Virus record (IMG/VR): IMGVR_UViG_3300009376_000104
Coordinates: 1-21,015 of that record
DNA from: a virus
Direction: 5' to 3' (one strand)
DNA length: 21,015 nt
Of the stretch, positions 1-8,309 are shown in pieces. Every line of letters begins with the position of its first letter. Within the stretch, counting starts at the first letter, position 1. The position numbers and the translations under genes are program-made. The notes under the pieces were generated by a model, which did not search any database, was not told where the DNA came from, and saw only the letters and a list, made by a program, of their open reading frames with translations.

Positions 1-1361
1 CATCTACCTACACCCAAGACCGGGGGTAAGCCTCTCTCTGCATTCCTTATAACGAATGAGTCTCTTGGTCTTAACCCAAAGTCCGTGACATGATCTACAA
101 ACCATTTAGTCTGCATGGCAGAGGCATGGTCAGCATACCTTAAACCAATAGCTACATTAGGATCGGTATGAAAGAACCTTTTCTCATAAGGTATATCAGC
201 AGGGTTCGCATAGGCTGTACCACCAAGCCTCTCAGCCTTCCTCATATTAATATCGTCTAGGCTTTCAAGTTGGTCGGCTTCCCTTCCTGACCTGAAGGTG
301 TGTCTACCAAAATATAAAAGAGGATCTTCGCCTGTGGGTGACAACCCATCAGGTATAAAATCATCGGCAGCTTTACCCGCTTCAATAAGATCACGCCCAG
401 CAGGAGTATCAAACCGTGGGAAGTAGTGCCTCATTATCAGACCCCTAACAAATATACCTGCTGCTTGCTCTTCTTTTAAGAAGCCGGTAAGAGTTTTCTC
501 CCACTCGTCTGCGTATCTTAGCCCATCCTCTCCTAAAACCGCAACAGTTCTTGCTTTAAGAGCAGCTTCGTCTGCCGGAGTAAAACCAGTTAGGATAGGA
601 TATGGTCTATTAGTAGGATTGTCTAAGGCTGGCCTGTCTAACCAATTTCTAAATGCACTATGAACTTCTTCTTCGCTTCGACCACTGGACTTGATCTTCT
701 CATCCATCCATGTCTTCATCTTCGGAAGTTCTTTAGCTAGTTTCTTTTCTACCTTCTCTCTTTGCTTGGCCGCACTTTGAGCTAGGCTTTTGATTTCCCT
801 TTCTCTACCCAAAGGAATGTTCAAGGCTCTCGCAAAGTCTTTAACCTTATCGTGATCCTTAATAGTCTGCATCCATCGGGCTACTTGAGGCGGTGTTGCT
901 GATCTTGCTCCCTTAGCTACACCATATATAGTCTTACCTATAAGACCACCTGCATATGTAACTGGGTCAGTAGCTACGTCACCTGCGAATCCTACTATAC
1001 CACGATACCATCCCGGCAAGGAAGGGTCAAGAAAGTCTTGGGTTCTAATCTCTTCTTCACCAAGCAATCCTCGCATGAAGCCAGTGCCAAACCCCTCATT
1101 CGGTGTAGTATCTATACCACCAAGGGCTTGATGTATATCTCCACCAAGCTCTGTTTCTTTTAGTCCTACCTTTAATGCTTGGGCTGGCCTTTCTATTTTG
1201 GCAAGCATACCCATGAAGCCCCCACCTTTCGCTGGAGCCTTCTCTGGTTTAAGACTAACCTCTAATCTTTTCTTTTGCTCATCTGCTGGTAAGGCAAGAA
1301 ATTCATCAGTAACATTAGCATTGTAGGTTTGCCCTTCGTAATCAAATCTTACACTAGGCAT
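1..1361 (-). CDS. Putative internal virion / DNA-ejection protein, 3' end off window
   Basis: This is an open minus-strand frame from an ATG at 1361 to the left edge, with 453 complete codons and no stop, so the C-terminus is missing. The start is supported by a GGAGAG Shine-Dalgarno sequence about 5 bases upstream and by an 8-base overlap with the preceding gene. The protein begins MPSVRFDYEGQTY. A Gly/Ala-rich stretch with hydrophobic character (around WYRGIVGFAGDVATDPVTYA) comes next, followed by a charged, probably helical or coiled-coil segment at roughly residues 180-235. Further on is an MRHYFPRFDTPAGRDLI segment. I recognise no enzymatic motif. Size, alternating amphipathic/helical composition and position at the end of the structural operon fit the large internal or ejection proteins of short-tailed phages. 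A large polyvalent-type protein is an alternative. That it is a gene is near certain; its function is inferred from position. Confidence 0.8.
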   Translation of the reverse strand, partial: MPSVRFDYEGQTYNANVTDEFLALPADEQKKRLEVSLKPEKAPAKGGGFMGMLAKIERPAQALKVGLKETELGGDIHQALGGIDTTPNEGFGTGFMRGLLGEEEIRTQDFLDPSLPGWYRGIVGFAGDVATDPVTYAGGLIGKTIYGVAKGARSATPPQVARWMQTIKDHDKVKDFARALNIPLGREREIKSLAQSAAKQREKVEKKLAKELPKMKTWMDEKIKSSGRSEEEVHSAFRNWLDRPALDNPTNRPYPILTGFTPADEAALKARTVAVLGEDGLRYADEWEKTLTGFLKEEQAAGIFVRGLIMRHYFPRFDTPAGRDLIEAGKAADDFIPDGLSPTGEDPLLYFGRHTFRSGREADQLESLDDINMRKAERLGGTAYANPADIPYEKRFFHTDPNVAIGLRYADHASAMQTKWFVDHVTDFGLRPRDSFVIRNAERGLPPVLGVGR

Positions 1362-2463
1362 CAATTCTCTCCAAGTTCTGTACACCTGCAGCTAGACCTG
1401 ACCCCCCTACAAGCTCTGCTATTATTTCTCTAGCCTTCTTCAAACGTATACTATGATCTGTCTGGAATGGAGCCTTCTTCAGTCTTCCAGTACCCCAAGC
1501 AGCAACAAGTTCAGCAGCAGCGCCATCAAGATCACCGTACTGTGCTATCTCCATGATCTTATTCCATATGCGTTCTTCTTTAGTCTTACCTTCTTCCATG
1601 CCTAGTTGATGACCAGACAACACCGATGCTTGCTCTGGACCAACTAAAGGAGTTAATCTTTCGTAGGCTTCTCTTGCATTCTTAGGCATGTCACCTTCCT
1701 TATATACAGCCCTAACTACATCAGCAAAGTGTTTGCTTTCGTTATATGCCTTGCTTTGTTCGAGGATTGCCATGCCTCTGTCAAAAAATTTATCTGTTTT
1801 TGCACCTGCTGCAGCCAGTCCAAATCCATATTTAAGCATCCTACTAAGCTCTTCTTTACCTTGCTCTGCTAATAATTCTTGCTGGTCAGCAAAGTTAAGT
1901 ATATCTGTCGGTGCGCCCCAAGGTTCTTCAGGAGCATACGCTTCGCTAATCTGAGCCTCTGGGCTACCACCGCCCATCAATTGACGGGCTAATGGGTATA
2001 CCCCTCCAACGGTACCAGCGCCAACGATGGCGCTTCTTATAGGCTTTGCTCTTATTACTCCAGCAGGTATATTTTTAGTTGAATAAAATGGGGCCTCTCT
2101 ACCAATTGGGGAGTATCTTAGATTTTGACCGCTAGGATATTGTATTATTGGCCTTCCTGCTCTATCCAATCCATGCTTAACACCCTCCCTGCTTAGAGTA
2201 TAAGGCACACCGCTTCCGGGCGCAGCCCCCTTATAAACACCAATGCCTTCCGCCTTCTTTCTCCACCCTCTTCCACCCATCAGTCCTTGCCTAGCTCTCA
2301 TCAGCCAAGGGATAGCCTTGGTCCCAATTTGAGCGCCTTTAGCTGCTGCGCTAATAGCAGCTCCACCCGGTATAAGACTGGTCCCTGCTAAAGCAAGATT
2401 AAAATATAATCTTCTTTTTTCTTCAGGTGTCATTCCTTTCGTTGATGCTGGTAAAGCAGCCAT
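1354..2463 (-). CDS. Putative internal virion protein (369 aa)
   Basis: This is an unrecognised 369-residue protein. Residues about 20-45 form a hydrophobic Ala/Gly-rich stretch after a charged MTPEEKRR segment. A second small-residue hydrophobic stretch lies near residue 145 (IVGAGTVGGVYPLA). The C-terminal half is charged and probably helical. Hydrophobic, Ala/Gly-rich segments in a non-secreted virion-operon protein are typical of phage ejection proteins that insert into the host envelope, so that role is inferred. The start ATG overlaps the TAA of the upstream gene (TAATG), and its stop overlaps the start of the downstream gene by 8 bases, so the three genes are probably translationally coupled. 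Confidence 0.8.
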   Translation of the reverse strand: MAALPASTKGMTPEEKRRLYFNLALAGTSLIPGGAAISAAAKGAQIGTKAIPWLMRARQGLMGGRGWRKKAEGIGVYKGAAPGSGVPYTLSREGVKHGLDRAGRPIIQYPSGQNLRYSPIGREAPFYSTKNIPAGVIRAKPIRSAIVGAGTVGGVYPLARQLMGGGSPEAQISEAYAPEEPWGAPTDILNFADQQELLAEQGKEELSRMLKYGFGLAAAGAKTDKFFDRGMAILEQSKAYNESKHFADVVRAVYKEGDMPKNAREAYERLTPLVGPEQASVLSGHQLGMEEGKTKEERIWNKIMEIAQYGDLDGAAAELVAAWGTGRLKKAPFQTDHSIRLKKAREIIAELVGGSGLAAGVQNLERIDA

Positions 2464-3383
2464 TAGTATTTCCTCACTGGTGAGTATGGGTCACCCTGAA
2501 ACATTCTAAACCTTCTGTCTCTGTTATCTCTTATTCTGTCGTCTATGCCTTTCATATAGTCTATTGTTCCACCCATCTTTTTTATAAGATTGCCTATGTT
2601 TAAAATGGTAGAAGGATCTTGAATCCACCTTCTCGTACGAGGATGTTGTGGAAGTGTTAGATTCAAATCTCCACCCCATGTTTCACGATCACCGCTCATC
2701 ATATTATTTGTTACTGGTATATCAGCGCCTCTTGGTACTGCTCTATAGTGAGGGCGCTTTATAACCGAAGGTCGTATAGCAGCCTGTGCTTCTGGTGTAG
2801 CAGCTCTCATCTCATAGATGTCTGGATTATAAGTTCTGTGCCTCATTGCGTCTAGCCAAGCATTTAGCGGTACGGGAGTTCGCGGTTGTCTCGCATAACC
2901 ACTAGCCATTTCTCTGATTGACTGAGGGGGTCGTCTAACAGGGCCAATAGTGTCACCATAAGCGTCTACATTCTGTCCACCTGTTGCCTGTACTTGAGCT
3001 ATTGCAGCCTGTGCTTCTGGTGATAGAGCGCCTGTTGCTGAAACAGTTGGCCGTTGACCAATACCACCAGCCTGAATATCTAACCTGTCTACTAGCTGCC
3101 CTTCTCTACCATCCAGACCTTGGGATCGAATAAAACTGCTATCTGGTTCTTCTTTTTGAAACCTAGCATTATCAACCCACTCTTTTGTCATGGTAAGGTC
3201 GCCCATTTTTTGCACCAGTTTATTCTTAACTTCTGGCTGTCTTACCATTAGCCGTTGTCCACCCGGCTTATCAGCATAGCCACTCCATGCTTGACTAGCA
3301 GCTACTCTAGGTCTTGCATCAAATATAGCTTTCCTTCTTAATGAATCTTCTTGTTGTTTCTTTAACCAATCTAATGCGTTCAT
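2463..3383 (-). CDS. Hypothetical virion-associated protein (306 aa)
   Basis: No family was recognised. I place the start at the ATG at 3383, giving MNALDWLKKQQEDS, because this ATG forms an ATGA overlap with the stop of the upstream gene and has a GGTGGAT sequence just before it. An in-frame ATG 33 bases further upstream (3416) would add 11 residues and sits inside the upstream gene. The protein is rich in Arg, Gln, Pro and Gly, with Ala/Gln repeats (SPEAQAAIAQVQA near residue 120 and TPEAQAAIRPS near 195) and a basic C-terminal tail (DDRIRDNRDRRFRMF). Low-complexity, basic character and position among putative internal virion genes suggest a structural or ejection-associated protein. This is inference only. 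Confidence 0.75.
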   Translation of the reverse strand: MNALDWLKKQQEDSLRRKAIFDARPRVAASQAWSGYADKPGGQRLMVRQPEVKNKLVQKMGDLTMTKEWVDNARFQKEEPDSSFIRSQGLDGREGQLVDRLDIQAGGIGQRPTVSATGALSPEAQAAIAQVQATGGQNVDAYGDTIGPVRRPPQSIREMASGYARQPRTPVPLNAWLDAMRHRTYNPDIYEMRAATPEAQAAIRPSVIKRPHYRAVPRGADIPVTNNMMSGDRETWGGDLNLTLPQHPRTRRWIQDPSTILNIGNLIKKMGGTIDYMKGIDDRIRDNRDRRFRMFQGDPYSPVRKY

Positions 3384-3844
3384 GTTATCCACCAATAAGG
3401 TTTCTGTTGTTCCCAAGGTCTAAACTGACCCATCATGCTAGGCCATTGTCTTTGTCCGCCACCAGCTACTACCGCTGGAGCCTGACCTATATCCTCGCCT
3501 CTCATGCTTTCCATAAGAGACAAAAGGTAGGCTTGCTCCATAAGATCCATCTCTTTTTTCTCTTTTTCCTTTGGTGTTCCGCCTAAATAAGCAGGAACAT
3601 CTTTTCTATCTATACCTAAGATCTTTGCAGTGCCACCCTGTGATGTGATATCACGAGTAGGAAGACCACCAGCATCCTCTTCCCAGGCTCTAGCTTGATC
3701 TTCAGCAGCAAGTCTTGCCTCTACCCTTTCCTGAAGTTCTGCAGCTTCTTTTTCTCTATGCCAATCCTCTGAAATCCAAGGAATATTTTGTCTATCAATC
3801 CATTCGTTCCATGACTGGGGAAAAATACTTGGTCCTAGTATCAT
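3380..3844 (-). CDS. Hypothetical charged protein (154 aa)
   Basis: No family was recognised. The N-terminus is Trp-rich (SWNEWIDRQNIPWISEDWHRE). A strongly charged Glu/Arg/Ala helix follows at residues about 28-55 and is likely coiled-coil. After a lysine/glutamate-rich segment, a helical MEQAYLLSLMESM stretch precedes a Pro/Gln/Trp-rich tail. The ATG at 3844 has a strong AGGAGG Shine-Dalgarno 5 bases upstream. Its TGA overlaps the next ATG (ATGA). It lies within the putative internal virion gene series and may be a small virion component or assembly factor. Confidence 0.72.
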   Translation of the reverse strand: MILGPSIFPQSWNEWIDRQNIPWISEDWHREKEAAELQERVEARLAAEDQARAWEEDAGGLPTRDITSQGGTAKILGIDRKDVPAYLGGTPKEKEKKEMDLMEQAYLLSLMESMRGEDIGQAPAVVAGGGQRQWPSMMGQFRPWEQQKPYWWIT

Positions 3845-3849
3845 AATAG

Positions 3850-3855
3850 CCTCCT
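3850..3855 (-). promoter_or_regulatory. Strong Shine-Dalgarno AGGAGG for the gene starting at 3844
   Basis: On the minus strand, AGGAGG lies 5 bases before the ATG at 3844 and overlaps the stop codon of the upstream gene (TAG at 3854-3856). It is one of the two best ribosome binding sites in the window and fixes this start. Confidence 0.7.
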
Positions 3856-4882
3856 ACATTCCCATGATTGCTTTAGTTAATAAGGTTGACATTACTGCGT
3901 CACCCATATTTGTACCACCTGGACCTCTGGCTGTAGTCATGCCACCGTAATCACCATGAACACCAGCAAGGTATGACTGCAATTCTTGCTGTGGAAGCTG
4001 TGACTCATACTCGTATCTAGCAATATCTCTATTAAGAGCAGCCTGTTGCATGGCTCTCTGTTCTGCACCTAACTGTGCTGCCTGACCATACACATTAAAT
4101 GGCGCACTAAGCATTCCTGGGTATAAACCTAATGCAGATTGCGCCCCCTGTAATCCTTGTAAACCATAACCCATACCAAACTGTTGTGCGCCTATACCCA
4201 TCTGGGCTGCTGGCATACGACCTGCTTGTGCCTGTTGATAAGCACCACCATATAATCCTGCTAAATTCTGGGCTAATGCTTTCTGTCCTGCGCTGGCTAC
4301 GTTTGCTGCAAATATATCACCCCTAGATCCACCGCCAGGTTGGTAAGAGATAAGACCTTGCCTTACATTCTGTAAACCTTCAGCCACTTGGTCTTCAAAC
4401 TGTTGTCTATAAGCATCAGCCATCATTCCAAAATGACCACTGTCATAGTCTACATCCCCTCTAAGCATCTGAGAATATTGGTCACCTTCAAACGGTAAAA
4501 CACCTGCGTACCCTGATGGGCCACCGCCCCACTCTCCTGCCAGACGCCCTACTCCCATAGCACCTGTAGTATAAGGTAGAATATCATCTAAATAAGAAGC
4601 CTCAGATGCACCCATTAAGTTACCGGCTCTCTCTCCCATACCGTAATCAAGCGCTCTTGCCATTGCATCATGCTGACTAGGATCAAACCCAACAAGACCA
4701 GGGGCTATCTGGTTTATAGCTTGTGCGCCTTCGCTCATAGTCCCGGGTGCGCCATAAAAACTAGGACCAAATAGACCTTGAGTGTAAAAGTCCTCTACCC
4801 TTCCCATTCCTGCTTTAAGGTAGTCTTGTTGTGGCCCCCAAGGGTCAGTACGGGTATAAGTTGTTTGTGTTCCACCTGCCAT
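3854..4882 (-). CDS. Gly/Ala/Gln-rich putative internal virion protein (342 aa)
   Basis: This 342-residue protein has very high Gly, Ala, Gln, Met and Tyr content and no charged catalytic motifs. The N-terminal half contains DPWGPQQDYLKAGMGRVEDFY. The central part is helical with alternating Gly/Ala/Gln, including the short repeats GMGYGLQGLQGAQSALGLY near residue 235. A helical Gln-rich segment (AEQRAMQQAALNRDIARYEYE) follows, and a short hydrophobic C-terminus. Similar Gly/Ala/Gln-rich proteins stand before the large ejection proteins in many short-tailed phages, where they are thought to be internal or DNA-injection proteins. That assignment is inferred from composition and position. The ATG at 4882 is preceded by GGAGAAAG. 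Confidence 0.78.
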   Translation of the reverse strand: MAGGTQTTYTRTDPWGPQQDYLKAGMGRVEDFYTQGLFGPSFYGAPGTMSEGAQAINQIAPGLVGFDPSQHDAMARALDYGMGERAGNLMGASEASYLDDILPYTTGAMGVGRLAGEWGGGPSGYAGVLPFEGDQYSQMLRGDVDYDSGHFGMMADAYRQQFEDQVAEGLQNVRQGLISYQPGGGSRGDIFAANVASAGQKALAQNLAGLYGGAYQQAQAGRMPAAQMGIGAQQFGMGYGLQGLQGAQSALGLYPGMLSAPFNVYGQAAQLGAEQRAMQQAALNRDIARYEYESQLPQQELQSYLAGVHGDYGGMTTARGPGGTNMGDAVMSTLLTKAIMGM

Positions 4883-4900
4883 AATCTTTCTCCGTTATAA

Positions 4901-5449
4901 CTATCTTAGGTTAAACCAGTCTTCGTCCTTAACCTGCTCTGTAGGAATCTGGGTTCGACCTACTAAAATCTGGTATAGACTCTTTCCTTCCTTGTCCTCT
5001 CTTAGATCATAAGGATCTGCAATGGCAGAATAATGTGGGTACAAGTTAGGATTAGTTGTGTATCTAGGCCAATTTACCTGTGTCCACCCAATGTTAGAAG
5101 GATTGATATCTGGTTGAACATTTGTAGGCAAATACCTATTGATCGTTTCCCCCGGTGGATTACCCCAATAATAGATAGGATAAACAAATGTATGACCTTC
5201 ATCTGGTAAATCTAAATTAGGATTATCAGGATCGATTATTGGGTCGCCACCAGTATTTACATTTATAGAGGGTAAGCCACTTTTATCACTAATAAGTCTA
5301 TAAGTAGGGTTGATTATGCGCGATGAACGTCCATACATTTGTTGTGATGGAGCCATCCAATTAACATCAGGAGGGGTCCATTCTAATAGACTGTCTCCAT
5401 GAGCATAATAGTCGCTCGGGCTCATTCCTATTGGTACTCTTCTAGCCAT
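4901..5449 (-). CDS. Hypothetical Pro/Asn/Tyr-rich protein (182 aa)
   Basis: No family was recognised. The protein starts MARRVPIGMSPSDYYAHGD and is rich in Pro, Asn, Asp, Tyr and Trp throughout, with little predicted helix. This suggests an extended or beta-rich structural polypeptide. There is no signal peptide or membrane segment. Its ATG overlaps the TAA of the GNAT-like gene (TAATG), so it is probably co-translated with it. It lies between tail genes and putative internal virion genes and is presumably a virion or assembly protein, but nothing specific can be claimed. Confidence 0.7.
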   Translation of the reverse strand: MARRVPIGMSPSDYYAHGDSLLEWTPPDVNWMAPSQQMYGRSSRIINPTYRLISDKSGLPSINVNTGGDPIIDPDNPNLDLPDEGHTFVYPIYYWGNPPGETINRYLPTNVQPDINPSNIGWTQVNWPRYTTNPNLYPHYSAIADPYDLREDKEGKSLYQILVGRTQIPTEQVKDEDWFNLR

Positions 5450-6000
5450 TATTGAATCCTCTGTTTTAATTCTTTAGTTATAACCATGTATGAATGATTC
5501 CAATCTTTTAGTTTTCTTGCCATACCCTTTCTGGTCCATGCCTCTAATGCAGAGCAACCAGTTCTTAAAGCAAACCCTTCTACCATATCTAAAAACATAT
5601 ACCATTTATCTAAACCACTACCGTCTTTTCCGCCAAGAGTAATAACTCTTAACACTCTCTTTCTTGGGTAGGATATAACCTGTGTTATCATTGCTGCAAT
5701 TGTCTCACCATATTCCATAGCTACCCACAACTGCATCGCTCCATTAATTAACTGCTCATACACATCACTGGAAATAATCTCACCTTCAGAATGTTTTAAA
5801 GCAACCTTAATTAACGGTTCACACTCTTCCCATATAAAGTCAACATCTTCATCGCTTACTAATACAACCTTAACCGAGCTTGATCCAAGATCCTGGACTT
5901 CCTTTTTTGAAGTAGTAGATTCCTTCTCCCCCTCCAGGGTTCCAGTTTGTCCCATCGGCGTATCTAACGTCACCTTCTCTTGGTCTTTGCGGTTCGGCAT
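5449..6000 (-). CDS. GNAT-like (N-acetyltransferase fold) phage protein (183 aa)
   Basis: From about residue 43 (VKVVLVSDEDVDFIWEECEP) the protein looks like the GNAT-like proteins found in podovirus structural operons. A helical N-terminal part comes first, then a central strand pair (LWVAMEYGETIAAMITQVISYP and RVLRVITLGG), and a C-terminal EAWTRKGMARKLKDW segment. The usual acetyl-CoA pyrophosphate loop (R/Q-x-x-G-x-G/A) is not clear; RKGMARKL is the closest stretch. The catalytic status is therefore uncertain. With the ATG at 6000 the first 42 residues overlap the 3' end of the upstream gene by 131 bases and are low-complexity. The only other in-frame ATG before the GNAT-like part is at 5955. 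An AGAGAG sequence 5 bases before 6000 weakly favours the longer form. Its virion role, if any, is unknown. Confidence 0.7.
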   Translation of the reverse strand: MPNRKDQEKVTLDTPMGQTGTLEGEKESTTSKKEVQDLGSSSVKVVLVSDEDVDFIWEECEPLIKVALKHSEGEIISSDVYEQLINGAMQLWVAMEYGETIAAMITQVISYPRKRVLRVITLGGKDGSGLDKWYMFLDMVEGFALRTGCSALEAWTRKGMARKLKDWNHSYMVITKELKQRIQ

Positions 6001-6160
6001 GAGTTCTCTCTAATCTAAATGTTGCTTGATTGTATATGATATCACCTAATCTCTGAAGCTCATTAATAAGATAGATGCCTAGATCTTCTTTATCTAATGG
6101 TAATGGGCCTGGTGTATAATGCGTGACAGACTTTACCACCCTGTCTGAATATGTTCCCAT
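5870..6160 (-). CDS. Small conserved phage protein (96 aa)
   Basis: This 96-residue protein has an N-terminal helix-prone half (DLGIYLINELQRLGDIIYN) and a C-terminal half with RYADGTNWNPGGGEGIYYF, ending in SWIKLG. Short proteins of this form are common in the tail region of marine phages. Their function is not established to my knowledge. The C-terminal glycine- and aromatic-rich segment suggests a small beta structure such as a tail or fibre attachment piece (inference). Its ATG overlaps the stop of the 537-residue tail protein (TGATG), and its last 131 bases are shared with the GNAT-like gene in another frame. Confidence 0.75.
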   Translation of the reverse strand: MGTYSDRVVKSVTHYTPGPLPLDKEDLGIYLINELQRLGDIIYNQATFRLERTHAEPQRPREGDVRYADGTNWNPGGGEGIYYFKKGSPGSWIKLG

Positions 6161-7773
6161 CAGTAAGCCCTGATTCCTCTGTCCCCAGCATTCTTAATAT
6201 CCAATGTATAGCCATCTAGCCTCCAAGTCTGATCTCCTGTTGATTCAAACTTGACACCTATATACTTTCCTGTTACATTACATGAAACTTTGGACTGTGT
6301 TGCAGGGTTAAAAGTTGTTGGCCCCTGCCAGGTTATAGCCTCCTCTGTAGACATCTGATGACCTACATATACATTAACAGTAGAGTCGGTAGATGCTGAC
6401 ATCATAGGATATACAGCCGTTACCCTCTTAACCATGCTCTGATTAGGTTGGCCTTGAGCATCCAGAATTAATCCAGTCCTTTGTATATAGCTGGTCATAT
6501 TAGATGTATCGGCTTTATTACCTGCATTGTCTCTATATATTTTAGTATTAGTTGGAGAAGCCATGCTTAAACTCTTACCAGCTAAGTTAAAGTAAGATGT
6601 AGCTACCGATTCATTCCAGTTTAACGTATCCGTAGCCCATGTGGATGTTGCTGAGTTCCATGAACCCGGAGCTAGAGGATTACCCTCTGTACCAAATTCA
6701 ATGAAACCAACGTTAGGAAGGTCACGTATAGTAAAAGTATTATTAGACCAATTCCAAACAAGAGCTTTATCACACTGGGCATTAGTAACATTAGCTGATG
6801 ATACATAACAGGCCCACATTTCTGTCTTATTGTAGTCAGCCGTAACAAAGCATTTCTCAAATTCGTCCCCATTAATATCGGTAAATATAAAGTCTCTCAT
6901 CTTATGAGGAAGGATAGATGTAAGTCTGTCACCAGTATTAATGTACATATCACCATAGGCCATTACAAAGTGACCACCATCAAACTCCCTTATACAGTTC
7001 TTAGCTAATGCGCCAACATTAGGTGAGAGCTGCACAAATGAAAAGATAAAAGGATTACCTACATAACTCATCTTATAGGTGGAGTATTGTTTATAAATCA
7101 TAAAGTCACCACGTAAGGGCAACCCATCAACTATAATACCTTTACTGTCTTCTAACGCATACTCGCCAGCATCTACGGTAGCCAGAGTCTCGTCCCATGA
7201 TCCAGGCACCGTTTGCGTTGCTGCTGCCGTAGACCACTTAACAAGACTGTTGTATGGTACTGTTGACTTCGTAACATTCAAAGCAACCAAGAAAGATTTA
7301 AATGCTCTTAATGATTTACACTCTGTGCTTGCAGGCCAGTTAGTAAGATCTGCCATCTTGGTGGTAACAGAAGGAACACCGGCTGTTAATGCCCAGAACT
7401 GAGGATCATCATACCCATTGGTCATCACCAGTATACCACCTAATACTGTAGCTGTCCAGTTCTCTCTAGCAGTAGCATTATAGTCTCCACTGGCTCTGGT
7501 GATATCAGTCCATGTCGTACCATTATGAACATATATCTTAGCTAATCCGCCTACTATCCAGTAGTTAGCACCACCTATTTCTAGGTTAGTAATAAAGTAC
7601 GGAGCTATAGGACAGGATTCCATGACCTCTAAGTAGCCTGGACTCTTCTGTATTGCATTATGCTCTGCCCTTATGTTATTACCTTCTGTCCACGCATTAG
7701 GCGGCAGTTGCCAAGCATTAATATCCTTGACAATACCATGTTCGCCTACATTATTTACAGGAACTAGACTCAT
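6160..7773 (-). CDS. Tail nozzle-like / stabilisation structural protein (537 aa)
   Basis: This 537-residue beta-rich protein starts MSLVPVNNVGEHGIVKDINAWQLPPNAWTEGNNIR. That opening is typical of the large tail tubular or nozzle proteins of short-tailed phages, where the 'LP...W....N.R' segment precedes a beta-propeller-like body. The rest has repeated Trp/Gly/Asn strands (GANYWIVGGLAKIYVHNG, MIYKQYSTYKMSYVG, HFVMAYGDMYINTGDR). The C-terminus, ending RLDGYTLDIKNAGDRGIRAY, resembles a terminal beta-sandwich. No enzymatic motif is seen. It probably forms part of the tail knob below the head-tail adaptor. Assignment to T7 gp12-, P22 gp10- or SU10-nozzle-type families needs a structure or profile comparison. 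Its TGA-end overlaps the next ATG (TGATG), and its own ATG overlaps the preceding stop (ATGA). Confidence 0.82.
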   Translation of the reverse strand: MSLVPVNNVGEHGIVKDINAWQLPPNAWTEGNNIRAEHNAIQKSPGYLEVMESCPIAPYFITNLEIGGANYWIVGGLAKIYVHNGTTWTDITRASGDYNATARENWTATVLGGILVMTNGYDDPQFWALTAGVPSVTTKMADLTNWPASTECKSLRAFKSFLVALNVTKSTVPYNSLVKWSTAAATQTVPGSWDETLATVDAGEYALEDSKGIIVDGLPLRGDFMIYKQYSTYKMSYVGNPFIFSFVQLSPNVGALAKNCIREFDGGHFVMAYGDMYINTGDRLTSILPHKMRDFIFTDINGDEFEKCFVTADYNKTEMWACYVSSANVTNAQCDKALVWNWSNNTFTIRDLPNVGFIEFGTEGNPLAPGSWNSATSTWATDTLNWNESVATSYFNLAGKSLSMASPTNTKIYRDNAGNKADTSNMTSYIQRTGLILDAQGQPNQSMVKRVTAVYPMMSASTDSTVNVYVGHQMSTEEAITWQGPTTFNPATQSKVSCNVTGKYIGVKFESTGDQTWRLDGYTLDIKNAGDRGIRAY

Positions 7774-8309
7774 GCTTTAGGATACCAACCTTTAATCTCA
7801 TTAACCTTGGTAACCCAAGCATCAAGACCGTTCTCTGTAATGTACTCTATTTGGGACGCTGGAGTTCCATAAGCACTTAACCTTTTGTCTTCCCATCCAA
7901 ACTCCACCGTTGTCCATACAATTTCCCAAGTGTCCCCCACCTTTACTATACCGTTTCTTTCATGCGTCCTGACCACAACACCATGCTCATCCTTTAGCGC
8001 ATCATCTGAAGGAGGATTAGGGTTTGTAAAGTCGCTATCAACTAACTCACTTTCTTCTTTTGCCTGATTTTCGTACTTTTCAGTCCAAGACCCGTTATCT
8101 AAAACGGGGCCAACTTGTACCGCCTTATACCCTGCCGTTGGATTTGGGGAAGCCTTTGACACAGATACTATATGATACTGTGATTTCAGTGTTTCATTTT
8201 GAAACACGCTAGATGAAAAGCAAGTTGAAGGATAATCCTTCTTTAAGTCTCCCATACCATAAGGCCATTGTACTACACTACCGTCTATTACTTTTGCATA
8301 CGTTGTCAT
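7770..8309 (-). CDS. Putative tail-fibre-associated protein (179 aa)
   Basis: The protein starts MTTYAKVIDGSVVQWPYGMGDLKKDYPSTCF, a 'YAKVIDG.VVQWPY...L..D.P.T.F' pattern seen in phage tail proteins that accompany fibre genes. The C-terminus (DKRLSAYGTPASQIEYITEN followed by GLDAWVTKVNEIKGWYP) resembles the ends of tail-fibre assembly or attachment proteins. The middle, about residues 80-125, is charged and probably flexible. It may be a fibre chaperone or a small structural tail protein. The family pattern is recalled from memory, so confidence in the role is moderate. It overlaps both neighbours by 4 bases (ATGA). Confidence 0.78.
   Translation of the reverse strand: MTTYAKVIDGSVVQWPYGMGDLKKDYPSTCFSSSVFQNETLKSQYHIVSVSKASPNPTAGYKAVQVGPVLDNGSWTEKYENQAKEESELVDSDFTNPNPPSDDALKDEHGVVVRTHERNGIVKVGDTWEIVWTTVEFGWEDKRLSAYGTPASQIEYITENGLDAWVTKVNEIKGWYPKA

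Noticed and set aside
3384-3416. Longer N-terminus for the 306-residue protein (ATG at 3416)
   Set aside because: It lies inside the upstream gene and lacks a ribosome binding site. The ATG at 3383 forms an ATGA overlap.
6672-6872. Second minus-strand open frame of 66 codons inside the tail nozzle-like gene
   Set aside because: It is fully contained in a strongly supported gene in another frame and has no Shine-Dalgarno sequence or recognisable fold.
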